Below, in pieces: positions 43,391 to 51,563 of a stretch of 64,000 bases of DNA (position 1 is the stretch's first letter; the number at the start of each line of letters is the position of its first letter). The translations under genes and the position numbers were made by a program. Below the pieces are notes generated by a model, which saw only the letters and a list, made by a program, of their open reading frames with translations, was not told where the DNA came from and searched no databases. Source of the DNA: Natrinema sp031626495 (GTDB lineage Archaea; Halobacteriota; Halobacteria; Halobacteriales; Natrialbaceae); assembly GCF_031626495.1 (NCBI RefSeq), contig NZ_JAMQOJ010000009.1, positions 124,001 to 188,000 on the forward strand. Reading direction: 5' to 3'.

Positions 43391-43759
43391 ATGTCAAAAG
43401 AGCGCACGTCCGACGGCCTGCTCCGCATCGTCCTGATCGTCCTCGCGGTGATCGTCCTGTTCCCGCTGTTGATGATGGTGTTCGCGATGCCGATGATGGG
43501 CATGATGGGCTGGTGGTGGGGTGGTGGCATGGCCGGCGGCCTCTCACCGCTGTGGGGTATCGGAATGATGCTCGTCTGGCTCGTTGTCCTCGTCGGCATC
43601 GGCTACCTCCTCTATCGCGGCCTCGTCGGTGGTGTCGGGTCGTCGCTGACCAGCGATAGAGCACTCGAGGAACTCCGAGTGGCGTACGCTCGTGGCGACC
43701 TCTCCGACGAGGAGTTCGAGGAACGGCGTGCGAAACTCACCCGCGAGGAGTCGCAGTAG
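43391..43759 (+). CDS. Met/Gly-rich membrane protein with SHOCT domain
   Basis: 122 residues. Helix 1 with many Met (FPLLMMVFAMPMMGMMG, about 19-35), a Trp/Gly stretch, helix 2 (about 55-78), then the SHOCT tail LRVAYARGDLSDEEFEERR. The fourth member of the family in this window. The first 17 bases of the gene recur at 33270, where only a 13-codon stub remains. It is followed 9 nt later by a Tat lipoprotein gene, forming a likely two-gene unit. Confidence 0.82.
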   Translation: MSKERTSDGLLRIVLIVLAVIVLFPLLMMVFAMPMMGMMGWWWGGGMAGGLSPLWGIGMMLVWLVVLVGIGYLLYRGLVGGVGSSLTSDRALEELRVAYARGDLSDEEFEERRAKLTREESQ

Positions 43760-43768
43760 TCTGCAATC

Positions 43769-44062
43769 ATGTCCTCGACAGTACAGCGACGCGAGTTTCT
43801 CACTGCGCTCGGAGCCGGCATCGCAGGTCTCTCCGGATGCGTTGGAAATCTCCCGGGCAGTGGCGACGGCGTCGACAGGACGATCTACGTCGGAGGCTAC
43901 CACTGGGGCTTCGTTATCATCGGTGCGAGTCTGTTCGCCTACGACGTTCTCAAGAAACGCTTCGTCCGCCGTGACGAACCTGATTCCATCTCTGACGGAA
44001 CGATCATCTCCCGGCGAATCTTCGCCGAAGGAGACGCGGGTTCCGAACTCGACAACGATTAA
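43769..44062 (+). CDS. Small Tat-type lipoprotein, possibly a truncated cupredoxin-like protein
   Basis: 97 residues. Tat motif QRREFLTALGAG and a lipobox (GLSGCVGN). The mature part begins with RTIYVGGYHWGFVII, which recalls the first strands of haloarchaeal cupredoxin/oxidase subunit II-like proteins, but no copper ligands follow and the C-terminus (RRDEPDSISDGTII) is unlike them. It may be a 3'-replaced remnant still translated, or a distinct small lipoprotein. It is probably co-transcribed with the SHOCT gene upstream. Confidence 0.55.
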   Translation: MSSTVQRREFLTALGAGIAGLSGCVGNLPGSGDGVDRTIYVGGYHWGFVIIGASLFAYDVLKKRFVRRDEPDSISDGTIISRRIFAEGDAGSELDND

Positions 44063-44272
44063 CGCCCCCAATCACTCGTGTTTCGACGATATCGACGCTG
44101 TTAACGTTCTCTTCACGGCGTGCGATTTCATCTGCCAATTCGTTTCACCCGGGTGATCGTGCGCGACACGGGGAACACGGGTCCTGAATGGGGTGACCAG
44201 AAGATCCAACAACAACGGAGTCTCTCACCATGGACCGAGTCAGTAAATATCGTTATGAGTCACTGGCGTCGC

Positions 44273-44797
44273 TTACGATTCCCGCTGAGCGCGGACGAAC
44301 GCTCGCCGCAGGACGGTCAGCAGGACGTACGTCTCGTACTTCTGGTTCCGACAGTGGTCACACGGCTGCATCTCCGTTGTGATCTCCTCGATAGATTCCT
44401 CGTACTCCTCCGTGAGATGGTTCAGTGCCTCCGTGACCTGCGGCTGGATAGCATCCGTCATCTCCTCCACGGCGGCATCAGCCGAACCCGGTAGTGAGTA
44501 CGAGAGGACGATCGTGTTCGCGTGGTAGTACTTCGTCGTGCCGCCACGCCCCTCCTCAAAGCGGACGACGTCTACGAGTCCGGAATCGCGGAGTTCGTTG
44601 ATGTGGTGCCGAACGGTGTTTTCGGTCCGCTCGATCCCTCGATCGGTGAGTCGGTCGTGAACCTCGCCTGCCGTCCGTGCCTCATCGGCCAGTATGTCGA
44701 GGATCATCGCTCGCATTGGTTCGTCGATGGCGTCCGAAACGCGGGTATCCCTGATCGCGATGTCGTCGAGATGGTGGTCGGCACCGGAACTGCTCAT
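44273..44797 (-). CDS. ArsR-like winged-helix metal regulator
   Basis: 174 residues from the ATG at 44797. The wHTH covers about 25-95: MRAMILDILADEARTAGEV, then RTENTVRHHINELRDSGLVD as recognition helix and the start of the wing. A C-terminal helix region contains MQPCDHCRNQKYET, where CxxC and His could bind zinc or cadmium. It is divergent from an HMA chaperone/P-type ATPase operon, the classic arrangement of a metal repressor and its pump. The divergent 197-nt region contains an operator-like palindrome. Confidence 0.85.
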   Translation of the reverse strand: MSSSGADHHLDDIAIRDTRVSDAIDEPMRAMILDILADEARTAGEVHDRLTDRGIERTENTVRHHINELRDSGLVDVVRFEEGRGGTTKYYHANTIVLSYSLPGSADAAVEEMTDAIQPQVTEALNHLTEEYEESIEEITTEMQPCDHCRNQKYETYVLLTVLRRAFVRAQRES

Positions 44798-44900
44798 AAT
44801 GGGACTGTGAGACACGTGCGGGAAAAGGTAGCGGCGAACACTGCTGTCGAGCACTTCGACCGGACGACTGGCCTGCGGTCGGATCGAGTCGAAGCCCTAG

Positions 44901-44967
44901 ACGACCTATTGGACTGTTCCAACGACCTATATCTCTATTCAAACATATCATCTAAAAAATGTATATG
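44901..44967. promoter_or_regulatory. Divergent promoter with palindrome and direct repeats
   Basis: TTGGACTGTTCCAA at 44909-44922 is an inverted repeat (TTGGA/TCCAA) flanked by direct repeats ACGACCTAT at 44901-44909 and 44922-44930 (21-bp period, two helical turns). An AT-rich block with gtatatgg (44961-44968) gives a TATA about 28-34 nt upstream of the HMA gene. The layout fits a dimeric ArsR-like repressor site. Confidence 0.45.
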
Positions 44968-44994
44968 GCGGTCCGGGTGCTACGTAGAACTGTG

Positions 44995-45210
44995 ATGAAC
45001 GAAACGACCCAACTCCGTGTGATGGACTTCGACTGCCCGACCTGCGCGAGCACCGTTGAACGCGCCCTCTCGAACGTCGACGGCGTCCAGAATGTGAAAG
45101 TCCACTACACGACCGGCCGAGTCGAGATCGAGTACGACGACGACGTCGCTGACCCCGACGCCTTCGCACAGGCCATCGAAAACCAGGGCTACACGCCCCA
45201 GCCCGCCTAG
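44995..45210 (+). CDS. Small HMA-domain metallochaperone
   Basis: 71 residues from the ATG at 44995 (upstream in-frame starts would overlap the promoter). The metal site is DFDCPTCAST near residues 10-19, so it differs from the MTCxxC of the two copper chaperones. A preceding Asp/Asp-Cys pattern is more common in Zn/Cd/Pb chaperones and pump domains. It lies 4 nt upstream of a P-type ATPase without its own HMA domain and almost certainly supplies it with metal. Confidence 0.9.
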   Translation: MNETTQLRVMDFDCPTCASTVERALSNVDGVQNVKVHYTTGRVEIEYDDDVADPDAFAQAIENQGYTPQPA

Positions 45211-45214
45211 ACCA

Positions 45215-47134
45215 ATGAACGCACAAACGATCACACAGTACTACCGGAAGAACCGGAAAGCCATCGTCACGGCGTCCAGCGGCCTCCTCTACGGTGGCGG
45301 CTGGAGCCTCGGCCACTTCACCGGCTTCGATACAGCGAGTGCCGGTATTCTCATCCTCGCGGCGATCATCGGCGGCTACGACATCGCCAAAACCGCCTAC
45401 TACGAGGTCACCAACCGAACGCTCGGCATCAAGACGCTCGTGACCTTGGCGGCCATTGGTGCCATCGTCATCGGCGAATACTGGGAAGCTGCCGCCGTCG
45501 TCTTCCTGTTCAGCCTCGGCAGCTACCTAGAAGGCCGGACGATGCGGAAGACCCGGACGGCCCTCCAGGAACTTCTGGAGATGACGCCCGACACGGCGAC
45601 CGTCCGTCGCGACGGAGACCTCCAAGAAGTACCTGCCCGCGACGTCGAGGAGGGTGAAGTTGTCATCGTGAAACCGGGCGGAAAGATCCCGGTCGACGGG
45701 AGCGTCGTCGACGGCGAGAGTGCCGTCAATCAGGCCCCGGTCACCGGCGAGAGCGCGCCCGTTCACAAGACCGACGGTGACGAAGTCTACGCGGGGACGG
45801 TCAACCAGGAAGGCGCACTGGAGGTCCAGACGACGGGTGCGGGCTCGGATACGACGCTCGAGCGCATCATCCGCCGCGTCGAGGAGGCCCAGGAGGCCCA
45901 GTCGCCCACGGAGAGTCTCATCGACCGGTTCGCGAAGTACTACACCCCAGCCGTCATCGTGCTCGCAATCGGCGCGTACGCAGTCACGCAGAACGCGATC
46001 CTGTCGCTCACCTTGCTGGTCATCGGCTGTCCGGGCGCGCTGGTCATCGGACCGCCGGTCAGCATCGTCTCGGCCATCGGGAACGCCGCCCGGTCGGGAG
46101 TCCTGATGAAGGGTGGCGAACACCTCGAACGTGCCGGCAAGATCGACCTCGTTGCCTTCGACAAGACCGGCACCCTCACGAAGGGCGAGACCACCGTCGC
46201 CGACGTCGAGGGGTTTGGCGTCGACGACGACGAGGTAATCTCGCTCGCGGCGACTGCCGAGAAGAAAAGCGAACACCACCTCGCCGACGCCATCGTCGAC
46301 GCAGCACGCGACCGTCCGACCGCCGCAACCGATGGCGGAACTGCGGTCGCCCATTCCGATGCCGCGAGCGCCGAACACCGGTCGGTTCCGGATCCGGATG
46401 ACTTCGACGTGGTCGCCGGCAAGGGTGTCGTCGCCCATACGGACGGCCACGAGGTCGTCGTTGGGAACCGAGCGCTGCTCGACGACCGCAGCATCGACAT
46501 CCCGGATTACATCGCCGAGTACGTCCGTGGCCGCGAGGAACGCGGTGAGACGGTCGTCCACGTCGTGCGAGACGGCAGCATCATCGGCGTGATCGCGATG
46601 CGCGACGAACTTCGAGAGGCCGCTCCTGGCGTCGTAGCGGCGCTTCAGGATGCCGGCATCGAGACGGTGATGCTCACCGGCGACAACGAGCGGACGGCAA
46701 GTGCCGTCGCAGGGGAAGTGGGCATCGACGAGTACCGCGCCGAACTCCTCCCCGAGGACAAACAGACCGTCATCGAAGAATACCAGGCCGACGGCCACGT
46801 CGTTGCGATGGTCGGCGATGGCATCAACGACGCGCCATCGCTGGCGACCGCCGACGTCGGTATCGCGATGGGCGCTGCCGGCACGGACACCGCCATCGAG
46901 ACGGCGGACATGGCGCTGATGGCCGACGACCTCGAACGCATCCCGTACGCGGTCACACTCAGTAAAGCGACGCGCTGGAACGTCCTCGAGAACGTCGGGC
47001 TCGCGGTGCTGACCGTGACCGTCCTGCTCGCTGGCGTGCTCACCAGTTACGTCACGCTCGCCGCCGGGATGCTCGTCCACGAAGCCAGCGTTCTCCTCGT
47101 CATCCTCAACGGGATGCGACTGCTCCGACACTAA
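45215..47134 (+). CDS. Heavy-metal P-type ATPase with CPG motif
   Basis: 639 residues without an N-terminal HMA domain. Membrane helices about 20-110 and 245-300; TGES-type motif TGESAPV, the ion-site motif IGCPGALVIGPPVS near residue 272, the phosphorylated Asp in DKTGTLTKGE near 316, an SEHHLADAI variant of the SEHP motif near 350, and GDGINDAPSL near the end. The usual CPC is CPG here, and the HP motif is HH, so metal specificity cannot be taken from the Cu or Zn groups. Its regulator and chaperone suggest Zn/Cd or another divalent ion. It heads straight into an FmdE-like gene. Confidence 0.93.
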   Translation: MNAQTITQYYRKNRKAIVTASSGLLYGGGWSLGHFTGFDTASAGILILAAIIGGYDIAKTAYYEVTNRTLGIKTLVTLAAIGAIVIGEYWEAAAVVFLFSLGSYLEGRTMRKTRTALQELLEMTPDTATVRRDGDLQEVPARDVEEGEVVIVKPGGKIPVDGSVVDGESAVNQAPVTGESAPVHKTDGDEVYAGTVNQEGALEVQTTGAGSDTTLERIIRRVEEAQEAQSPTESLIDRFAKYYTPAVIVLAIGAYAVTQNAILSLTLLVIGCPGALVIGPPVSIVSAIGNAARSGVLMKGGEHLERAGKIDLVAFDKTGTLTKGETTVADVEGFGVDDDEVISLAATAEKKSEHHLADAIVDAARDRPTAATDGGTAVAHSDAASAEHRSVPDPDDFDVVAGKGVVAHTDGHEVVVGNRALLDDRSIDIPDYIAEYVRGREERGETVVHVVRDGSIIGVIAMRDELREAAPGVVAALQDAGIETVMLTGDNERTASAVAGEVGIDEYRAELLPEDKQTVIEEYQADGHVVAMVGDGINDAPSLATADVGIAMGAAGTDTAIETADMALMADDLERIPYAVTLSKATRWNVLENVGLAVLTVTVLLAGVLTSYVTLAAGMLVHEASVLLVILNGMRLLRH

Positions 47135-47146
47135 TCTCCACAACCA

Positions 47147-47800
47147 ATGACAACAAATTCACCTGCGACTGACGCGACGCACACTAGCACCGACTGGCAG
47201 GTCGACTACGACGCCGACCCGATCGAAATCCGCGACCCCGTCGCGGAGGCCCTCGGCGTCCTCACATCAGGCGATCCGTTCGTCGTCACCTACACGGACG
47301 CGGTGAAAGAGGCCGGTCACTCCTGTCCGACTGCCTCGGGCGCCTACCGGATCGTCCAGCTCGGGCTCGATGCCCTGTATCCCGATGACTATCCAATCCG
47401 AAGCGAAATCGAAGTCCAGGCAGCCGGCCCGCGAGACGATGCTGCGTACGGCGTGATGGGGCGCATCATTTCGTACGTGACTGGCGCGACCGACGACGAC
47501 GGATTCAGCGGGCTCGCCGGTGGTCACGGGAGCCGTCGTGATCTCCTCGTCTTCGACGCGTTCGACCCGGGCACGCACGAACCGACGTTCCGGTTCCGGC
47601 GAACCGATACGGACGAGACTGTTGAAGTGACCTACCACGTCAGCGACGTTCCCGACGGCGGCCCCGCAATCGGGAATCTCCAGCGGATTCTAGAGGGGTC
47701 CGCGAGCGAGGAGCAGCGGGCGGCATTCGCCGAGGCCTGGCACCGGCGCGTGCAGGTCGTCCTCAACGACGATTCGCTGTTCACCGTCGAAGCGGTGTGA
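47147..47800 (+). CDS. FmdE family protein
   Basis: 217 residues. The FmdE signature KEAGHSCPTASGAYRIVQLG (about 51-70) contains the conserved His-Cys pair; a second part near 120-130 reads FSGLAGGHGSRRDLL. FmdE-like proteins were named for the formylmethanofuran dehydrogenase operon but occur widely as metal-binding proteins of unclear role, sometimes with a C-terminal zinc ribbon, which is absent here. It lies 12 nt downstream of the CPG ATPase, so it is probably part of the same metal operon. Confidence 0.85.
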   Translation: MTTNSPATDATHTSTDWQVDYDADPIEIRDPVAEALGVLTSGDPFVVTYTDAVKEAGHSCPTASGAYRIVQLGLDALYPDDYPIRSEIEVQAAGPRDDAAYGVMGRIISYVTGATDDDGFSGLAGGHGSRRDLLVFDAFDPGTHEPTFRFRRTDTDETVEVTYHVSDVPDGGPAIGNLQRILEGSASEEQRAAFAEAWHRRVQVVLNDDSLFTVEAV

Positions 47801-47999
47801 ACACGACAGTGCAGCCCTCGTACGCTATATGAATTCACTGCGGTATACTGTCGATATCTTCGAGCGCCTCGATAGCAACGTCTCCTAACTCTCCAGCCTG
47901 ATATGAGAATACCGCTCTCGCACCATCTCATCGAAATTATCTACGCTACTGATTCGATGGGGCAATCCGCTCGCTGATCTCGATCGGGCGACAGAACAG

Positions 48000-48212
48000 G
48001 TGACTGTCCGAACGGAAGAACGCCGGTATGGAAAGAAAATGGTCGTCGTCGAGGGGTTCGAAGGTGGCACCGATCTCGACTCACTCGCCTCAGAACTGAA
48101 ATCTACACTTGGAACTGGTGGCACCGTCAAAGAAGGGCACATCGAACTCCAGGGCGATCACGAGGAACGCGTCCGCGAACTTCTCAAAGCAAACGGATAC
48201 TCCGTCAGATAA
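48000..48212 (+). CDS. SUI1/eIF1-like translation factor, N-terminus uncertain
   Basis: 70 residues from a GTG at 48000. The SUI1 fold is clear: RTEERRYGKKMVVVEGFEGG (about 4-23), then GTGGTVKEGHIELQGDHEER (about 38-57). Homology seems to continue upstream in frame (NPLADLDRATEQ) without any start codon before a stop at 47904, so the original 5' end may be lost. Archaeal eIF1 promotes start-site selection; bacterial relatives are YciH-like. A single-copy essential version would be expected elsewhere, so this could be an accessory or decayed copy. Confidence 0.8.
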   Translation: MTVRTEERRYGKKMVVVEGFEGGTDLDSLASELKSTLGTGGTVKEGHIELQGDHEERVRELLKANGYSVR

Positions 48213-48300
48213 AACAGTACGATTCTTCATATCCTGTAGAACACTCCACTGGTTCCGTCGTTACCGACAGCATCAACTAAACGATTTGGTAGAGGAGCAC

Positions 48301-48741
48301 TCACAGCGTTCGGGGGTCCGGCTCAACGATCGTAGCAAAGGCGACGTTCTGTTGCACCTGTTCGATCTCAACGGTCGGTTCGTCACCGGGCTGCCCCTCC
48401 GGAACGATCACGACGTAACCGCGGTCAACCTTCGCGATGCCGTCGCCCTGGTCACCAATCGTCTCAATCGTCACCTCCCGAATCTCACCCTCTTCAACAG
48501 GCGGCTCGGGGGGTCCCTGCTCCTGAGTGGTCGGGGAGGTCTCAGACGATCTGTCCGCGGACGGTGTATCGGATAGCGCCGTTGTATGCCCGGTTTCGAG
48601 AACAGCGATTCGATACGTTTCACCGGGTTGAATAGCGTCGTGACGTACCTCACTCGCTGGAACCTCGAATGTGCAGCTTCCGTCCTCGGACTCAATAGTC
48701 GCAGTAAATACCGAGCGAAGTGTATCAGGGATGTCGACCAT
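48301..48741 (-). CDS. TRAM domain protein
   Basis: 146 residues from the ATG at 48741. The N-terminal half (about 1-50) is a beta-rich segment (FTATIESEDGSCTFEVPASE), then a disordered Ser/Thr/Pro/Glu linker (about 60-82), then a C-terminal TRAM domain (about 85-146) with GDQGDGIAKVDRGYVVIVPE and FATIVEPDP. TRAM domains bind RNA, and small TRAM proteins are common in haloarchaea, acting like cold-shock RNA chaperones. A paralogue with the same three-part layout is at 53938-54372. Confidence 0.88.
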   Translation of the reverse strand: MVDIPDTLRSVFTATIESEDGSCTFEVPASEVRHDAIQPGETYRIAVLETGHTTALSDTPSADRSSETSPTTQEQGPPEPPVEEGEIREVTIETIGDQGDGIAKVDRGYVVIVPEGQPGDEPTVEIEQVQQNVAFATIVEPDPRTL

Positions 48742-48787
48742 CACGAGAAGATTCAGTATCCGACGCAAATAGTCGTTCCTCACGCCG

Positions 48788-49363
48788 TCAGTCCGGCGCG
48801 TAAGCATCCTCAATATAGTCACGAAGGTCATCGGGCGTCGTCCACGTGTACGCACGATCCACCCGCTCCATCGAGAGGAGATAGTGTGCGAACATCCCGT
48901 CGTAGGCCGCGTACTGTTCCTCCTCAGTCTCGTACGTTCGATAGAAGGCTCGCGTTCGCTCCCGATAGGTCGGCTGATCGATGTAGCCCGCTTCCCACGC
49001 GTGTCCGCCCTGGGAGTGTTCGTACACCCCGACGATATGATCCGCGTAGCTGACCAACAGCTTGAATTTCGACGTGAAGAACTCCGAGATGTCCAGAATA
49101 TCGTCCATCAGGAATGCGTCGACACCATCATCGGAGTTTGAGGCTGCGGCATCGCTCGCAAGTTGGTCGCGAACAGCCTCCAATCGTGGTCGCTCCTCCT
49201 CACCGTAGGAACCGAGAACGAAGTAGGACGTGTTGTTGATGAATCGTCCGAGGTCCTCGTGCATCGCGGTCTGGATCGCCTCGACCCGTTCGGGTGTGAG
49301 CGTCTCGCCCGGCTGGTCACCCAATTTGTCGATGACGGGACGGGTAGCGTCGTCGTTGGTCAT
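48788..49363 (-). CDS. Hypothetical acidic protein
   Basis: 191 residues, soluble, mainly helical by its sequence (DLGRFINNTSYFVLGSYG near 37-54, FFTSKFKLLVSYADHIVGVY near 95-114). I do not recognise the family. It is transcribed in the same direction as the TRAM gene, 46 nt upstream of it, so they may share an mRNA. The TRAM paralogue at 53938 is likewise preceded by an unknown gene. Confidence 0.7.
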   Translation of the reverse strand: MTNDDATRPVIDKLGDQPGETLTPERVEAIQTAMHEDLGRFINNTSYFVLGSYGEEERPRLEAVRDQLASDAAASNSDDGVDAFLMDDILDISEFFTSKFKLLVSYADHIVGVYEHSQGGHAWEAGYIDQPTYRERTRAFYRTYETEEEQYAAYDGMFAHYLLSMERVDRAYTWTTPDDLRDYIEDAYAPD

Positions 49364-49495
49364 ACTGGGTAGGATTCACTACCGCCACCTAACGGTACGG
49401 AAATACGACCGGAAGTGGAATGCCCCGGCACTCTGGGTACCACTTCGAGTTTCACCGAAATGGTTATCTGACCAGGGGACAAACACTGAGACACA

Positions 49496-49927
49496 ATGTC
49501 CCGGCCTGACGCCACCCCGCTCACGCCAGCCGAGAACGCGGCCGGCCTCGATCCGATCGCAGCGTTGAGTGCCCTCGACGACACGACCCGCGCGAATATC
49601 ATCGGGACGATTGTCGGTCATCCGAAAGGCGCGCCCTCGAAGAAAGAACTCGAATACTACAACCCGAGCGTCGCCGCGTCGACGCTCACCGACCACCTCA
49701 TTCGGCTGGAGGAGGTGGGGCTGATCAAGGCCATCGAGCGAGATCGTGAGGGGCTCGAGCGGGGCCAGCCATACCGGTTCTTTCAGCTCACCAATGCCGC
49801 CCGCGAGCTGTTCGACCGGAACAACCTCTTCGAGCCCGATGCGTACCGAGAGCTATTCGCCGAAGTCGAGAAAACGGACGAAATCAAGACCGCCGAAGAC
49901 GTCGACCGTCCAGATGAACGGAACTGA
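49496..49927 (+). CDS. ArsR-family-like transcription regulator
   Basis: 143 residues. The wHTH covers about 20-100: LSALDDTTRANIIGTIVGHP, STLTDHLIRLEEVGLIKAIE as recognition helix, and a wing before YRFFQLTNAARELFD. No metal-binding cysteines are seen, so it may respond to another signal. It is monocistronic between the divergent hypothetical gene at 48788 and the par region. The target is unknown. Confidence 0.8.
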   Translation: MSRPDATPLTPAENAAGLDPIAALSALDDTTRANIIGTIVGHPKGAPSKKELEYYNPSVAASTLTDHLIRLEEVGLIKAIERDREGLERGQPYRFFQLTNAARELFDRNNLFEPDAYRELFAEVEKTDEIKTAEDVDRPDERN

Positions 49928-50146
49928 AATAGACCGCGGAGCGTGCGTTTTGCTGAACGGAGAGCTCGACATTCGAGATATTCTGGAAATGTAACCAGCG
50001 CAAAGCCCACAATGGAGATCAGTCTCGATTTCGATTCAGAACAGATGAATCGTAACAGAAGGCACGCATCAATTCCATCCTCCGAGGCTGTGCGTTCGGA
50101 CCCGGTTCCGAGAATAATCGCGAGACTGCAAGCAGATGGCTTGCTA

Positions 50147-50170
50147 CACAATCTGCATAATGTACAATGC
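50147..50170. repeat. Iteron-like repeat downstream of the par operon
   Basis: CACAATCTGCATAATGTACAATGC closely matches the unit CACAATCTACATTTTGTACATT at 51737 on the other side of the ParA operon. It lies 43 nt past the end of the ParA partner gene. Confidence 0.45.
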
Positions 50171-50212
50171 GCACGAAATCTGGATGATGGGGGAAATCAC
50201 CCAAATCCAATG

Positions 50213-50698
50213 TTAGTCGTTCGTAGCTTGCTCGCTCAGCATCTCCACAACTTCCTGAACACGTTCCTCATCGGCTTCGATACCACGCTCCCGGAGGATC
50301 TGGAGGGCGACCTCATCACCGTGGTCCGCAATTACCCGGAGACAGGCATCTTGAAACTCTCTCCCCTCAAATTCGGGAACATCAAACATAGAGCACGCAG
50401 CAGTTACCGATGATCGCATCCGGGTGACGCCATCCCACGTGTCCTCCCGGACATAGAAGCCGTGCATATCGGTCTCATCAAAGGAGAAGGCCGGTCCACC
50501 GGTGGATTCGTCCACATCCTCCTCATCATGCCCAGGAATGGACTCAGTCTCCGACTCTGTGTCCTCAGTAGTTATCTCTTCATCCGGTTGCGGTTCATCC
50601 TGAGTGTCAGTACGTTCGTCGTCGTCCGATTCAGCTCCGTCCTCCGTTTGTTTGAGCTGTTCAGCGACGTCCCCGAAACGGTCGTCCTCATTAGGCAT
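50213..50698 (-). CDS. ParA-partner protein, putative centromere-binding or adaptor protein
   Basis: 161 residues. An acidic disordered N-terminal half (about 1-70, runs of Asp/Glu/Thr), then a folded C-terminal half (about 75-160, AFSFDETDMHGFYVREDTWD then helices to EMLSEQ). The gene overlaps the ParA stop by 8 bp, the normal place of a ParB-like partner in type Ib/III partition systems. I see no standard ParB or RHH motif; the VREDTWDGVTRMRSSVTAAC stretch might be part of a short DNA-binding fold. Function is inferred from context only. Confidence 0.65.
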   Translation of the reverse strand: MPNEDDRFGDVAEQLKQTEDGAESDDDERTDTQDEPQPDEEITTEDTESETESIPGHDEEDVDESTGGPAFSFDETDMHGFYVREDTWDGVTRMRSSVTAACSMFDVPEFEGREFQDACLRVIADHGDEVALQILRERGIEADEERVQEVVEMLSEQATND

Positions 50699-51563
50699 GG
50701 CTGTGTTCCTCCACGAGGTCCGCTAAGTGGTCGAAATTCGGGATCTGGTCGCAATCTTCGTCGAACTCCGAGACCGGCATTCCTTGCTTGAACGCGCGAG
50801 AAATCGCGGTCCGTTCGCGAATCCCTGGCTTCGGAATACTATCGATGGTGCGTCCCGAATCATCGAGGGCATCGAAGATCTCCGGGTCCACACGAGCGTA
50901 CTCGGGGACGAATGAACCGAACTCCCGGTTGAGATTTTCAACGAGAGTCCGATGCTCGTTGCGTTGTCCCATTGTTTCGCGAATCATATTCGGAGTGACT
51001 GCGAGGATATCCAACCCGATATTCTGCCGGATTGGGGAGATCTGGCGTTCAATCATCTTATTGAGGCCGTTGATCGAGCCAGCACGCGGGATGAGCGGGA
51101 TTATGACGCGCTGGACGGCGATGAGGGCGTTGTCGGAGAGTTTCCCACGGCCGCCTGCGGCATCAATTATCACGTAGTCGTATCCGTTTTGAATGAGCGG
51201 ATCGACAACGTTCCGCCGAAGCTTCACGTCTGCGAACCGTTCGTCCTTCAGCCTCGTCTCAACATTCTCGAGCTCGTTACTCGACGGGAGGAGGTGAACG
51301 CCGAAGTCCGTCTCGATAAGCAGGTCTTCGGGGTCCTCGCCATCGATAAGGGCGTCACCGAGGTTCGCATCTCGGTCGTACGCATCGTCGTATCCCAACT
51401 GGGTCGTCATGTGTCCGTCCTTATCCAGATCCAATAGTACCGTCTCATGGCCACGAGCAGCGAGTCGATCAGCGATGTTGAGCGCGATCGTGGATTTCCC
51501 TACCCCTCCCTTGAGCAACGAGACAGCTGCTCCGGGGAGCCCTTCAAACTCGTCAGCACTCAT
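50691..51563 (-). CDS. parA: ParA/Soj family partition ATPase
   Basis: 290 residues. The deviant Walker A LLKGGVGKST is near residues 16-25, the A' region is LLDLDKDGHMT, Walker B is VIIDAAGGRGK near 130-140, and the C-terminal helices include SRAFKQGMPVSEFD. ParA ATPases move and segregate low-copy replicons and need a centromere-binding partner, here probably the overlapping gene downstream. Iteron-like repeats lie immediately upstream (51585-51930) and one downstream, fitting a parS-type site. No replication initiator gene is visible nearby. Confidence 0.93.
   Translation of the reverse strand: MSADEFEGLPGAAVSLLKGGVGKSTIALNIADRLAARGHETVLLDLDKDGHMTTQLGYDDAYDRDANLGDALIDGEDPEDLLIETDFGVHLLPSSNELENVETRLKDERFADVKLRRNVVDPLIQNGYDYVIIDAAGGRGKLSDNALIAVQRVIIPLIPRAGSINGLNKMIERQISPIRQNIGLDILAVTPNMIRETMGQRNEHRTLVENLNREFGSFVPEYARVDPEIFDALDDSGRTIDSIPKPGIRERTAISRAFKQGMPVSEFDEDCDQIPNFDHLADLVEEHSHA

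Noticed and set aside
45527..47143. A 538-codon open frame antisense to the CPG ATPase
   Set aside because: It is a shadow of the P-type ATPase on the other strand; its sequence shows no motif and the ATPase has all its signature residues.
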